Shown piece by piece: positions 25,332-34,468 of a stretch of 64,000 nt of DNA (positions within the stretch are counted from its first letter, which is position 1; every line of letters starts with the position of its first letter). The notes under the pieces were generated by a model. That model worked only from the letters and a program-made list of their open reading frames with translations, had not been told where the DNA came from and made no database searches. Origin of the DNA: Streptomyces caelestis (lineage in GTDB: Bacteria > Actinomycetota > Actinomycetes > Streptomycetales > Streptomycetaceae); the NCBI RefSeq assembly GCF_001279005.1, contig NZ_LGCN01000143.1, positions 46,624 to 110,623 of the forward strand, given 5' to 3'. Both the position numbers and the translations under genes were made by a program.

Positions 25332-26637
25332 CGAGGTGCGCGGGCCGCGTCACGCGGCCCCGAGGAAGCCGCTGTTCACCAGATTCCACGTGCCGGGCGG
25401 CAAGGCGATCGCCCTGGCGGCGATGCCCACGGCGGTCCTCATGGGGATGGGGTTCACGCCGACGCTGGCCCTCGCCGACGGCAACGACGGGAAGCTGCCG
25501 GCGAACAGCCTGACCCTCGAGGAGTACCAGGCCTGCCTGGAGGTCATCGAGGGCGCGGAGAAGGACGACGCCTCCGCGTCGCCCACGCCGTCCGCGTCGG
25601 CGAGCGCGAGCGCCTCCCCGGAGGCGGAGCCCTCGGCGGAGACCCCCGGGCAGCAGGCCCCGGAGGCGGACCAGGGCATGGACGCGGGCAAGGACACGGA
25701 CGCGGGCAAGGGCACCTCCTCTTCGCCGGATTCAGGTTCCGACGACAAGGACGAGCCGGCGCCCGCCCCCTCCGCCACCGAGGACACGGCCGAGCCCGAG
25801 CCCACCCCCTCGAAGACCGACCGCAACCTCCTGGAGGGCCTCGGGGACGCCCTCGAGGACGTCTTCACCCCGAAGGAGAAGGAGGCCGCGGCGAGCCCCG
25901 CCCCGTCCGCCTCCGCCACCGAGGAGGAGACGCAGGAGAAGGCCGAGGGGACGGCCGGCACCGCCGGGGAGACCACCGAGAAGGCCACCGAAGCGGTCGA
26001 GGACACTGCCGAGGACGTCGGCGACAAGGCCTCGGAGACCACCGGGGACGCCGAGGAGACGGTCGGGGAAACCGCCGGGGAGGAGGCCACCGAGGAAGCG
26101 GCGGCCCCCGAGGCCACCGCCTCTCCCAGCCCTTCCGCGTCGGCCACGGTCGACCCCGAGGACTGCCCGGTCGCCACCGACGCCGAAGGCGGCGTCGACA
26201 ACGAGCTCCTGCTGCCCGACGACCCCTGGACCCTCAACGCCAGTGCGCTGACGCTGAATGACGCCTCGTACAAGGGCATCGTCGAGGTGCGGACCGCCGG
26301 CGGCGCCACCAAGAGGGTGCTGAAGTACGTCATCTCAGGCGGCACCGACATCGTGGACCTGCACCAGACGGTCACGGACAAGCGGACCGGCGTGACCCAC
26401 CACGTGCAGGCGGCCAAGGGGTCGAAGTCCACCATCACCGACGGCGACACCGTGATGTACACCGAGAGCATCTCCGGCAACCTGCTCGGCCTGATCCCGA
26501 TCACGTTCGACCCGGAGCACCCGCCCCCGCTGGACATCCCGTGGATCCACTTCACCAAGGTGACGGTGAAGCAGGCCGGCCAGTTCGGCGGCACCCTGCA
26601 CATCCCCGGGCTGCGGCAGTACATCACCACCGGCTGA
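25321..26637 (+). CDS. Exported Pro/Ser/Glu-rich protein of the DUF6230/DUF6114 cluster
   Basis: A 438-residue protein starting at a GTG that overlaps the DUF6114 gene. A hydrophobic signal segment is at about 28-52 (MPTAVLMGMGFTPTLALA). Residues 80-290 are low-complexity, with repeating ASPTPSASAS, EEATEEAAAPEAT and ETVGETAGEEAT blocks, typical for a flexible wall-spanning region. A compact C-terminal domain (about 300-438) holds all the aromatic residues and ends in LRQYITTG; its opening EDCPVATDAEGGV contains one of only two cysteines. No known enzyme motif. Probably the surface-exposed member of the set. Confidence 0.78.
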   Translation: MSADEVRGPRHAAPRKPLFTRFHVPGGKAIALAAMPTAVLMGMGFTPTLALADGNDGKLPANSLTLEEYQACLEVIEGAEKDDASASPTPSASASASASPEAEPSAETPGQQAPEADQGMDAGKDTDAGKGTSSSPDSGSDDKDEPAPAPSATEDTAEPEPTPSKTDRNLLEGLGDALEDVFTPKEKEAAASPAPSASATEEETQEKAEGTAGTAGETTEKATEAVEDTAEDVGDKASETTGDAEETVGETAGEEATEEAAAPEATASPSPSASATVDPEDCPVATDAEGGVDNELLLPDDPWTLNASALTLNDASYKGIVEVRTAGGATKRVLKYVISGGTDIVDLHQTVTDKRTGVTHHVQAAKGSKSTITDGDTVMYTESISGNLLGLIPITFDPEHPPPLDIPWIHFTKVTVKQAGQFGGTLHIPGLRQYITTG

Positions 26638-26667
26638 ACGCCTTCGGCCCCCCCCCGGGAGCCGCAC

Positions 26668-26706
26668 CACCGAGGGCGCCCCCTGTCACAGGGGGCGCCC
26701 TCGGTG
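26668..26706. terminator. Strong hairpin between convergent genes
   Basis: CACCGAGGGCGCCCCCTG and its exact complement enclose the loop TCA, giving an 18-bp stem. It lies between the end of the DUF6114-cluster gene and the end of pyk, so it can stop both. Confidence 0.85.
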
Positions 26707-26728
26707 CCGTACGGGTGGATCCTTACGG

Positions 26729-28156
26729 TCAGCCGGTCGCCTCGCCCAGGTGGTGGACGCGGACCATGTTGGTGGTGCCGGGGACGCCGGGGGGCGAGCC
26801 GGCCGTGATGATCACGGTGTCGCCCTCGTTGAAGCGGTGCAGCTTGAGCAGCTCCTGCTCCACCAGCTCGACCATCTCGTCGGTGCTGTTCACGAACGGC
26901 GCGACGTACGGCTCCACGCCCCAGCTGAGCGCCAGCTGGTTGCGGGTCGACTCGTCCGTGGTGAACGCCAGGATCGGCTGGGCGGCGCGGTAGCGGCTCA
27001 GCCGCCGGGCCGTGTCACCGGACTGGGTGAAGGCCACCAGGCCCTTGCCGCCGAGGAAGTCGGCGATCTCGCAGGCGGCGCGGGCCACCGAACCGCCCTG
27101 GGTGCGCGGCTTCTTGCCCGGCACCAGCGGCTGCAGGCCCTTGGAGAGCAGCTCCTGCTCGGCCGCCTGGACGATCTTCGACATCGTCCGCACGGTCTCG
27201 ATCGGGTACGCGCCCACGCTCGACTCGGCCGACAGCATGACCGCGTCGGCGCCGTCCAGGATCGCGTTGGCCACGTCGGAGGCCTCGGCGCGGGTCGGAC
27301 GCGAGTTGGTGATCATCGACTCCATCATCTGGGTCGCCACGATCACCGGCTTGGCGTTGCGCCGGCACAGCTCGATCAGGCGCTTCTGCACCATGGGGAC
27401 CTTCTCGAGCGGGTACTCGACGGCCAGGTCGCCGCGCGCGACCATGACGGCGTCGAAGGCCGCCACGACGCCCTCCATGTTCTCCACCGCCTGCGGCTTC
27501 TCCACCTTGGCGATGACCGGGACGCGGCGTCCCTCCTCGTCCATCACGCGGTGGACGTCGGCGACGTCCTTGGCGTCCCGGACGAAGGAGAGCGCGACCA
27601 GGTCGCAGCCCATCCGCAGGGCGAACCGCAGGTCCTCGATGTCCTTCTCGGACAGCGCGGGGACGTTCACCGCCGTGCCGGGCAGGTTGATGCCCTTGTG
27701 GTCGGAGATGACGCCGCCCTCGATGACGATCGACTTCACCCGCGGGCCCTCGACGTCCAGGACCTTCAGCTCGACGTTGCCGTCGTTGATGAGGATCTGG
27801 TCGCCGCGCGAGACGTCGCCCGGCAGGCCCTTGTAGGTCGTGCCGCAGATCGTCTTGTCACCCGGGACGTCCTCGGTGGTGATGGTGAACTCGTCACCGC
27901 GCACCAGCTCGACGGGCCCCTCGGCGAAGGTCTCCAGGCGGATCTTCGGGCCCTGGAGGTCGGCGAGGACGCCGATGGCCCTGCCCGTCTCCTTGGCGGC
28001 GGCACGGACCCGGTCGTACCGGCCCTGGTGCTCGGCGTGCGAACCGTGGCTGAAGTTGAAGCGGGCCACGTTCATGCCGGCTTCGATCAGGGCGACAAGC
28101 TGCTCGTGGGAGTCGACCGCGGGGCCGAGAGTACAGACGATTTTCGAACGGCGCAT
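26729..28156 (-). CDS. pyk: Pyruvate kinase
   Basis: A 475-residue enzyme making pyruvate and ATP from phosphoenolpyruvate and ADP. It opens MRRSKIVCTLGPAV, with the substrate loop ARFNFSHG, the LADLQGPKIR segment, the active-site lysine in VIAKVEKPQAV, the catalytic stretch VMVARGDLAVE and the MLSAESSVGAYP motif. It is complete, with the C-terminal effector domain after about 340. The gene follows ackA after 73 bases, so it may belong to the pta-ackA transcript as well as having its own promoter. In S. coelicolor two pyruvate kinases exist; this position corresponds, from memory, to Pyk2. Confidence 0.96.
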   Translation of the reverse strand: MRRSKIVCTLGPAVDSHEQLVALIEAGMNVARFNFSHGSHAEHQGRYDRVRAAAKETGRAIGVLADLQGPKIRLETFAEGPVELVRGDEFTITTEDVPGDKTICGTTYKGLPGDVSRGDQILINDGNVELKVLDVEGPRVKSIVIEGGVISDHKGINLPGTAVNVPALSEKDIEDLRFALRMGCDLVALSFVRDAKDVADVHRVMDEEGRRVPVIAKVEKPQAVENMEGVVAAFDAVMVARGDLAVEYPLEKVPMVQKRLIELCRRNAKPVIVATQMMESMITNSRPTRAEASDVANAILDGADAVMLSAESSVGAYPIETVRTMSKIVQAAEQELLSKGLQPLVPGKKPRTQGGSVARAACEIADFLGGKGLVAFTQSGDTARRLSRYRAAQPILAFTTDESTRNQLALSWGVEPYVAPFVNSTDEMVELVEQELLKLHRFNEGDTVIITAGSPPGVPGTTNMVRVHHLGEATG

Positions 28157-28229
28157 GGGGCGATCCTATCGGTTTGTTTCGCAGCGGAATATTCCGGCCG
28201 GCGGGAAATACAAGTGAGGCTCCGTCTGC

Positions 28230-29495
28230 TCAGTTGTGCTTTCCGACCAGTGCGTATGTCTGCTGGGCGATCTCCATTTCCTCGTCCGTCGGCACCACCG
28301 CGACCGCGACCCGCGCGCCCTCGGGCGAGATCAGCCGGGGCCCGCCGCCGCGCACGGCGTTGCGCCCGCCGTCCACCGCCAGGCCCAGCCCTTCCAGGCC
28401 CGCCACGGCCGCCTCCCGCACCGGGGCGGCGTTCTCGCCGACCCCGGCGGTGAAGACCACCGCGTCCACGCGCCCGAGAACGGCGTAATAGGCGCCGATG
28501 TACTTCTTCAGACGGTGAATGTAGATGTCGAACGCGAGCTCCGCCCGTTCGTCGCCCTCGTCGATCCGGCGCCGGATCTCCCGCATGTCGTTGTCGCCGC
28601 ACAGACCGACCAGACCGCTCTTCTTGTTGAGGAGAGTGTCGATCTCGTCGGCGGACATTCCGCCAACACGCATCAAATGGAAGATGACGGCCGGGTCCAT
28701 GTCTCCGGACCGCGTACCCATCACGAGCCCCTCCAAGGGTGTCAGCCCCATGGAGGTGTCCACGCAGCGTCCGCCCCGCACGGCCGAGGCGGACGCGCCG
28801 TTGCCCAGGTGCAGCACGATGACGTTCACCTCCTCGGGCGCCTTCCCCAGCAGCTTCGCGGTCTCCCGCGAGACGTACGCGTGCGAGGTGCCGTGGAAGC
28901 CGTAGCGGCGGATGCGGTGCGCGTCGGCGGTCTCGACGTCGATCGCGTAGCGGGCCGCCGACTCCGGCATCGTGGTGTGGAAGGCGGTGTCGAAGACGGC
29001 GACCTGCGGCAGGTCCGGGCGCAGCGCCATGGCGGTGCGGATGCCGGTGAGGTTGGCCGGGTTGTGCAGCGGCGCCACCGGGATCAGCCGCTCGACCTCC
29101 GCCAGCACCCGGTCGTCGATCACCGTCGGCTCGGTGAAGCGCTTGCCGCCGTGCACCACCCGGTGGCCGATCGCGGCCAGCTCGGGGGAGTCGAGGCCGA
29201 GACCGTCGACGGCCAGCTCCTCGGCCATCGCCTTCAGGGCGGCTCCGTGGTCGACGACCTGCCCGGTGCGCTCCCGGGTCTCCCCGCCCGACGCGAGCGG
29301 GGTGTGCCGCACGAGGGAGGTCCGCTCGCCGATCCGCTCGACCAGTCCGGCGGCCAGCCGGCTGCTGTCGCGCATGTCCAGCAGCTGGTACTTCACCGAC
29401 GAGGAGCCGGAGTTGAGGACGAGGACACGAGTGGGAGGGGTCGAGCGCAGCTCGTCGGACGGGGTGGTGGCGGGAGACGGGCGGGCGGAACTCAC
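28230..29495 (-). CDS. ackA: Acetate kinase
   Basis: A 421-residue ASKHA-family kinase that makes acetate and ATP from acetyl phosphate and ADP. The start is the GTG of a GTGA overlap with pta (29495), giving a 20-residue lead before VLVLNSGSSSVKYQLLD. The substrate pocket RVVHGG, the catalytic aspartate in VFDTAFH, the RRYGFHGTSH histidine region and the FTAGVGENA box are all present. The gene is read in a frame that stays open upstream into pta; that part is not translated. Together with Pta it forms the acetyl-CoA to acetate pathway. Confidence 0.95.
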   Translation of the reverse strand: MSSARPSPATTPSDELRSTPPTRVLVLNSGSSSVKYQLLDMRDSSRLAAGLVERIGERTSLVRHTPLASGGETRERTGQVVDHGAALKAMAEELAVDGLGLDSPELAAIGHRVVHGGKRFTEPTVIDDRVLAEVERLIPVAPLHNPANLTGIRTAMALRPDLPQVAVFDTAFHTTMPESAARYAIDVETADAHRIRRYGFHGTSHAYVSRETAKLLGKAPEEVNVIVLHLGNGASASAVRGGRCVDTSMGLTPLEGLVMGTRSGDMDPAVIFHLMRVGGMSADEIDTLLNKKSGLVGLCGDNDMREIRRRIDEGDERAELAFDIYIHRLKKYIGAYYAVLGRVDAVVFTAGVGENAAPVREAAVAGLEGLGLAVDGGRNAVRGGGPRLISPEGARVAVAVVPTDEEMEIAQQTYALVGKHN

Positions 29496-31600
29496 TGGGC
29501 GGCTGCCTTCTCGCTCGGGGCCGGGGAGGGGGCCGGGGACTGGGCCTGGATCGCCGTGATGGCGACGGTGTTCACGATGTCCTGGACCAGGGCGCCCCGG
29601 GACAGGTCGTTGACCGGCTTGCGCAGCCCCTGCAGCACCGGCCCGACGGCGATGGCGCCGGCCGAGCGCTGCACGGCCTTGTAGGTGTTGTTGCCGGTGT
29701 TCAGGTCGGGGAAGATCAGCACGGTCGCCTGGCCGGCCACCTCCGAGCCCGGCAGCTTGGTCGCCGCGACCGACGGCTCCACGGCCGCGTCGTACTGGAT
29801 CGGCCCCTCGACCCGCAGCTCGGGCCGGCGCGCGCGCACCAGCTCGGTGGCGGCGCGCACCTTGTCGACGTCGGCGCCCGTGCCGGACGTACCGGTCGAG
29901 TACGACAGCATCGCGATCCGCGGCTCCACCCCGAACCGCGCGGCCGTGACCGCCGACTGCAGGGCGATGTCGGCGAGCTGCTCGGCGTCCGGGTCGGGGT
30001 TGACCGCGCAGTCGCCGTAGACCAGCACCTTGTCGGCCAGGCACATGAAGAAGACGGAGGAGACGATGTCCGCGTCCGGCTTGGTCTTGATGATCTCGAA
30101 GGCCGGCCGGATGGTCGCCGCCGTGGAGTGCACCGAACCGGACACCATGCCGTCGGCGAGCCCCTCCTCCACCATCAGCGTGCCGAAGTAGTTGACGTCG
30201 GAGACGACGTCGTAGGCCAGCTCCACGGTGACGCCCCGGTGGGCGCGCAGGGCCGCGTACTTCTCGGCGAAGGAGTCGCGCAGCTCGGAGGTGGCCGGGT
30301 CGATCAGCCGGCTGTCGCCGAGGTCGACGCCGAGGTCGGCGGCCTTCTTGCGGATCTGGTCCACGTCGCCGAGCAGCGTCAGCTCGCACACGCCCCGGCG
30401 CAGCAGCACCTCGGCCGCGTGCAGCACCCGCTCCTCGCCGCCCTCGGGGAGCACGACCCGGCGCAGGTCCGAGCGGGCCTGCTCCAGCAGCTTGTGCTCG
30501 AACATCATCGGGGTGACGCGGTCGCTGCTGGGCGCGGAGACCCGCTTGGTGAGGTCCGCGGTGTCGGCGTACCGCTCGAAGAGGCCGAGCGCCCGCTCCG
30601 CCTTGCGCGGGGTGGCCGCGTTCAGCTTCCCCTCCAGGGAGAACAGCTGCTCGGCGGTGGGGAAGCTGTTGCCCGGCACCGAGAGCACCGGCGTGCCGGG
30701 CGCGAGACGGTCGGCGAGGGTGAGGATGCGCTTGCCGGGCACCTCGTCCAGGGTCAGCAGCACCCCGGCTATCGGCGGGGTGCCGGCGCTGTGCGCGGCC
30801 AGCGAACCGATGACCAGGTCGGCGCGGTCGCCCGGCGTGACGACCAGGCAGCCCGGGGTCAGGGCGGCGAGGAGGTTCGGCAGCATGGCGCCGCCGAACA
30901 CGAAGTCCAGGGCGTCGCGGGCGAGCCCCGAGTCGTCGCCGAGCACCACCTTCGCGCCGAGGGTGTGGACGATCTGGGAGACGGTCGGGGCGGACAGCGC
31001 CGGCTCGTCGGGCAGCACGTAGCAGGGCACCGGCAGCCGGGTGGCGAGCCGCTCGGCGATCTCGTCCCGTTCCTCGACCGCGACCCGGTTGACCACCATG
31101 GCGAGCACGTCGCAGCCCAGGGTGTCGTAGGCGCGGTAGGCGTTGCGGGTCTCGGCGCGCACCGACTCGGCGGTCTGCCTGCGGCCGCCGACGACCGGGA
31201 TCACCGAGGCGCCGAACTCGTTGGCGAGCCGGGCGTTCAGGCTCAGCTCGTCCGGGAACTGGGTGTCGGCGTAGTCGGTGCCGAGGACCAGGACCACGTC
31301 GTAGTCGCGTGCCACCCGGTGGAACCGCTCGACGAGGGTGGACACCAGCTCGTCCGTGCCCTGCTCGGCCTGGAGGGCGGACGCCTCCTCGTAGTCCATG
31401 CCGTACACGGTCGTGGGGTCCTGCGTGAGCCGGTACCGCGCCCGCAGCAGTTCGAAGAGGCGGTCGGGCCCGTCGTGCACCAGGGGACGGAAGACGCCCA
31501 CCCGGTCGACCTGCCGGGTCAGGAGCTCCATGACCCCGAGTTCGACGACCTGGCGGCCGTCACCGCGGTCGATACCGGTCACGTACACGCTGCGGGTCAC
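29492..31600 (-). CDS. pta: Phosphate acetyltransferase, long form
   Basis: A 702-residue three-domain enzyme that converts acetyl-CoA and phosphate to acetyl phosphate. The start is the GTG at 31600 behind GGAGAG, giving MTRSVYVTGIDRGDG; the frame extends 16 codons upstream. Domains in order are an N-terminal P-loop-like AAA_26 domain, a middle DRTGG domain (about 200-320) and the catalytic PTA_PTB domain from about residue 375, with LPEGGEERVLHAAEVLL, SGSVHSTAATIRPA and FPDLNTGNNTYKAVQR. The long N-terminal part is regulatory in enteric relatives. It is divergent from pfkA. Confidence 0.95.
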   Translation of the reverse strand: MTRSVYVTGIDRGDGRQVVELGVMELLTRQVDRVGVFRPLVHDGPDRLFELLRARYRLTQDPTTVYGMDYEEASALQAEQGTDELVSTLVERFHRVARDYDVVLVLGTDYADTQFPDELSLNARLANEFGASVIPVVGGRRQTAESVRAETRNAYRAYDTLGCDVLAMVVNRVAVEERDEIAERLATRLPVPCYVLPDEPALSAPTVSQIVHTLGAKVVLGDDSGLARDALDFVFGGAMLPNLLAALTPGCLVVTPGDRADLVIGSLAAHSAGTPPIAGVLLTLDEVPGKRILTLADRLAPGTPVLSVPGNSFPTAEQLFSLEGKLNAATPRKAERALGLFERYADTADLTKRVSAPSSDRVTPMMFEHKLLEQARSDLRRVVLPEGGEERVLHAAEVLLRRGVCELTLLGDVDQIRKKAADLGVDLGDSRLIDPATSELRDSFAEKYAALRAHRGVTVELAYDVVSDVNYFGTLMVEEGLADGMVSGSVHSTAATIRPAFEIIKTKPDADIVSSVFFMCLADKVLVYGDCAVNPDPDAEQLADIALQSAVTAARFGVEPRIAMLSYSTGTSGTGADVDKVRAATELVRARRPELRVEGPIQYDAAVEPSVAATKLPGSEVAGQATVLIFPDLNTGNNTYKAVQRSAGAIAVGPVLQGLRKPVNDLSRGALVQDIVNTVAITAIQAQSPAPSPAPSEKAAAQ

Positions 31601-31680
31601 GCGCGCTCTCCGTTTCGTCGAGGCCGCAAGGGTCTTCGGCGGGGCCACAAAAATCGCCCACCCAGGCGAGCGGGCCCCTC

Positions 31681-31709
31681 TTGACAGTACCTCCGACGCT
31701 GGCTAGGAC
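31681..31709 (+). promoter_or_regulatory. Promoter of pfkA
   Basis: A consensus-like TTGACA (31681-31686) is followed after 17 bases by TAGGAC (31704-31709). This fits the housekeeping HrdB-type promoter and predicts a start near 31716 with a leader of about 85 bases. Confidence 0.6.
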
Positions 31710-31801
31710 GCCCGCCCGTACGGCGTCGGCGGCGCCCGGGGGGACGTGAAACAATCGGGACTGGCTCACCGGTATCGACAGCGACCAGGAGACACGGCAC
31801 G

Positions 31802-32827
31802 ATGCGCATAGGAGTACTCACCGCAGGCGGCGACTGCCCTGGACTGAACGCAGTGATCCGGTCGGTCGTGCACCGGGCGGTCGACAACTACGGCGACGAG
31901 GTCATCGGCTTCGAGGACGGCTACTCCGGTCTGCTGGACGGCCGCTACCGCCCGCTCGACCTCAACGCGGTCAGCGGCATCCTGGCCCGCGGCGGCACCA
32001 TACTGGGCTCCTCCCGGCTGGAGCGCGACCGCCTCCGCGAGGCCTGCGAGAACGCCTCCGACATGATCCGCGACTTCGGCATCGACGCGCTGATCCCGAT
32101 CGGCGGCGAGGGCACGCTCACCGCGGCCCGCATGCTGTCCGACGCGGGTCTGCCGGTGGTCGGCGTCCCGAAGACCATCGACAACGACATCTCCTCCACC
32201 GACCGCACCTTCGGCTTCGACACGGCGGTCGGCGTCGCGACCGAGGCGATGGACCGCCTCAAGACCACCGCCGAGTCCCACCAGCGCGTGATGGTCGTCG
32301 AGGTCATGGGCCGGCACGCGGGCTGGATCGCCCTGGAGTCCGGCATGGCCGCCGGCGCCCACGGCATCTGCCTGCCCGAACGTCCTTTCGATCCGGCCCA
32401 GTTGGTCAAGATGGTCGAGGAACGCTTCGCCCGCGGCAAGAAGTTCGCGGTGATCTGCGTCGCCGAGGGCGCACACCCGGCCGAGGGCACCATGGACTAC
32501 GGCAAGGGCGAGATCGACAAGTTCGGCCACGAGCGCTTCCAGGGCATCGGCACGGCCCTGGCGTACGAGCTGGAGCGCCGGCTCGGCAAGGAGTCCAAGC
32601 CGGTCATCCTCGGCCACGTCCAGCGCGGCGGCACCCCGACGGCGTACGACCGCGTCCTCGCCACCCGCTTCGGCTGGCACGCGGTGGAGGCGGCGCACCG
32701 GGGCGACTTCGGCAGGATGACGTCGCTGCGGGGGACCGACATCGTGATGGTGCCGCTGGCGGAGGCGGTCACCGAACTGAAGACGGTCCCGGGGGACCGG
32801 ATGGACGAGGCGGAGTCGGTCTTCTAG
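31802..32827 (+). CDS. pfkA: 6-phosphofructokinase
   Basis: A 341-residue phosphofructokinase catalysing the committed step of glycolysis. It opens MRIGVLTAGGDCPGLN; the phosphoryl-donor motif is PIGGEGT and the sugar-phosphate site VPKTIDND, followed by VMVVEVMGRHAGWIAL and LGHVQRGGTP. By E. coli numbering the donor position 104 is Gly (ATP type), whereas 124 is Lys (typical of PPi-dependent enzymes); this mix is seen in actinobacterial group III enzymes and is compatible with the ATP-dependent enzyme reported for S. coelicolor. The ribosome site is AGGAG. pfkA is divergent from pta. Confidence 0.95.
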   Translation: MRIGVLTAGGDCPGLNAVIRSVVHRAVDNYGDEVIGFEDGYSGLLDGRYRPLDLNAVSGILARGGTILGSSRLERDRLREACENASDMIRDFGIDALIPIGGEGTLTAARMLSDAGLPVVGVPKTIDNDISSTDRTFGFDTAVGVATEAMDRLKTTAESHQRVMVVEVMGRHAGWIALESGMAAGAHGICLPERPFDPAQLVKMVEERFARGKKFAVICVAEGAHPAEGTMDYGKGEIDKFGHERFQGIGTALAYELERRLGKESKPVILGHVQRGGTPTAYDRVLATRFGWHAVEAAHRGDFGRMTSLRGTDIVMVPLAEAVTELKTVPGDRMDEAESVF

Positions 32828-32850
32828 AGGACTCGTGAGGATCCTGGGGT

Positions 32851-32890
32851 TCCGGCCCCGCCGCGTGAAGCGGCGGGGCCGGACTCTTTG
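32851..32890 (+). terminator. Rho-independent terminator of pfkA
   Basis: TCCGGCCCCGCCGC and its exact complement (14 bp) enclose the loop GTGAA and are followed by CTCTTTG. It starts 23 bases after the pfkA stop. Confidence 0.85.
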
Positions 32891-33387
32891 TCGTGGTGAT
32901 GGGGGAAGGGGCCGGGGGACGGCCGGACTGAATGTCATGTGCCTGCCGGTAAACGGGCGGCCGGGCATGCCCCCGCAGATCCTGGCCGCCGGCCTCGGAA
33001 CGGCCCGGACGCGAGCACCCGGTGAGGCCGGGCAGCGGCCGTCCCGCGGCAACGGGACGGGTACCGCGGCCCCGTCACCGCCGGGGCTCGTCGAGGTGGA
33101 GCGGCTCCGCATCCGCACCACCCGTGTCCAGGACCGGGCGCCGAGACCCGCGTGCCGCTGTGGACTCCCGACGGACACGAACCGGCCCCGGCGGCTGCCG
33201 GTGTCCGGGCACCCGGCTGGACGTGCGGTTTCGTGATCGTCTAGCTTTCCGAGTGGCTGCCGGCGAGCCTTTGGCCCACGGACACGCCCAGCCGGTGGAA
33301 CCGCTCCACCACGGCAAGCCCGCCCCCGAGTCGCCATTCCGCCGCCAGGTCCGGGGCGGGAGTGTTCCCCCACGGAGCCCGTCAGCC
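32891..33387. other. Intergenic region with a short stem in the leader
   Basis: About 500 bases without a convincing forward gene. A possible promoter -10 (TAGCTT near 33242) is followed by a roughly 140-base leader that contains the stem GGTGGA...TCCACC (33294-33310). On the reverse strand a short stretch at about 33244-33360 translates into a protein-like peptide ending GQRLAGSHSES, possibly a gene remnant. I could not assign a known riboswitch. Confidence 0.35.
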
Positions 33388-34233
33388 ATGCGCACCAGCC
33401 GGCCCCCCGCCCGCCGCCTCCCGTCGCCGCTCGCGGTAGCGGCCGTTCTCCTCCCCTTCCTGGTCACGGCGTGCACGGGCGGCACCCCCGGCGACGGCCA
33501 GGGCGCGGGCAGGCCCGTCCTGCCGCCTGTGCACGCCGGATTCGACTACCAGCTCGGCGGCGCCTACACACCGCCGGACGGGGTGGACATCGTTGCCCGC
33601 GACCACACGGCGTCCCCCGCGCCCGACGCCTACAACATCTGCTACGTCAACGCCTTCCAGGCCCAGCCCGGGGAGGACAAGAGCTGGGACCCCGACCTCC
33701 TGTTGCGCGACGGCGCCGGCACAGTGGTCATGGACGAGGAGTGGGGCGAGGCGATGCTCGACATCGGCACCGCCGCCAAGCGTGAACGGATCGCCGAGAA
33801 GGTGAACGGCTGGATCGACCAGTGCGCGTCCAAGGGGTTCCAGGCCGTCGAGCCCGACAACTACGACAGCTACACGCGGGCCCCGGGCAACCTGCTGAGC
33901 GCGGACGACGCCAAGGCCTTCCTCACGCTGCTCGCCTCGCACGCGCATGAGAAGGGCCTGGCCATCGGCCAGAAGAACACCGCCGAACTGGCCCCGGCGC
34001 GCAAGGAGGTGGGTCTCGACTTCGCCGTGGTGGAGGAGTGCGGGATGTACGAGGAGTGCGGTGACTACGTCAGCGCGTTCGGCCCCCACGTCGTGGTCGT
34101 CGAGTACAGCGAGCGAGGGCTGCGAGCGGCCTGCGACGGCTGGGGCGACGACATCGGCGTCGTCCGCCGTGACCTGGACCTCGTGACGAAGGGGAGTCCC
34201 GGCTACGTACGGGAGACCTGCGCGGACGGATGA
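33388..34233 (+). CDS. GH114-like (endo-polygalactosaminidase-type) lipoprotein
   Basis: A 281-residue exported lipoprotein. The start at 33388 yields MRTSRPPARRLPSPLAVAAV with a lipobox around Cys29 (LVTAC); the frame is open far upstream without features. The mature part resembles the GH114 TIM barrel (endo alpha-1,4 polygalactosaminidase): FDYQLGGAYTPPDGVDIVARD, YNICYVNAFQAQP, VMDEEWGEAMLDI and the acidic VEPDNYDSY and LAIGQKNTAEL strands, with four further cysteines. The catalytic acids are probably the Asp/Glu pair in EPDNYD. It might cut galactosamine-containing exopolysaccharide; this is inferred from the family only. Confidence 0.82.
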   Translation: MRTSRPPARRLPSPLAVAAVLLPFLVTACTGGTPGDGQGAGRPVLPPVHAGFDYQLGGAYTPPDGVDIVARDHTASPAPDAYNICYVNAFQAQPGEDKSWDPDLLLRDGAGTVVMDEEWGEAMLDIGTAAKRERIAEKVNGWIDQCASKGFQAVEPDNYDSYTRAPGNLLSADDAKAFLTLLASHAHEKGLAIGQKNTAELAPARKEVGLDFAVVEECGMYEECGDYVSAFGPHVVVVEYSERGLRAACDGWGDDIGVVRRDLDLVTKGSPGYVRETCADG

Positions 34234-34468
34234 GGAGCGCGACGGGGGCGGCAAGTCGTCGGACCGGCCCTGCGGGGGCGAGGGCGATGCGCGGGATCCC
34301 GGTGCACCCGGTCGAGCAGTGTCCCGTCCGCGCCGTGTGTGCTCGTCGGGGTGAAGCGCGTCCGGCCGCACGACTCCACCGGCACGCGGGCCGGGCGTGG
34401 CTCCGGCGGGCGGGTGCCGACGACGGATTCGGGCCGCCGGCGGGCGGTGCGACTGTCAGACTGGACGC

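Noticed and set aside
28230..30389. 719-codon version of acetate kinase
   Set aside because: The upstream 298 codons are the out-of-frame image of pta; the true start is the GTG at 29495.
33240..33387. c-di-AMP, cobalamin or SAM riboswitch
   Set aside because: None of the conserved boxes of these classes could be recognised in the leader.
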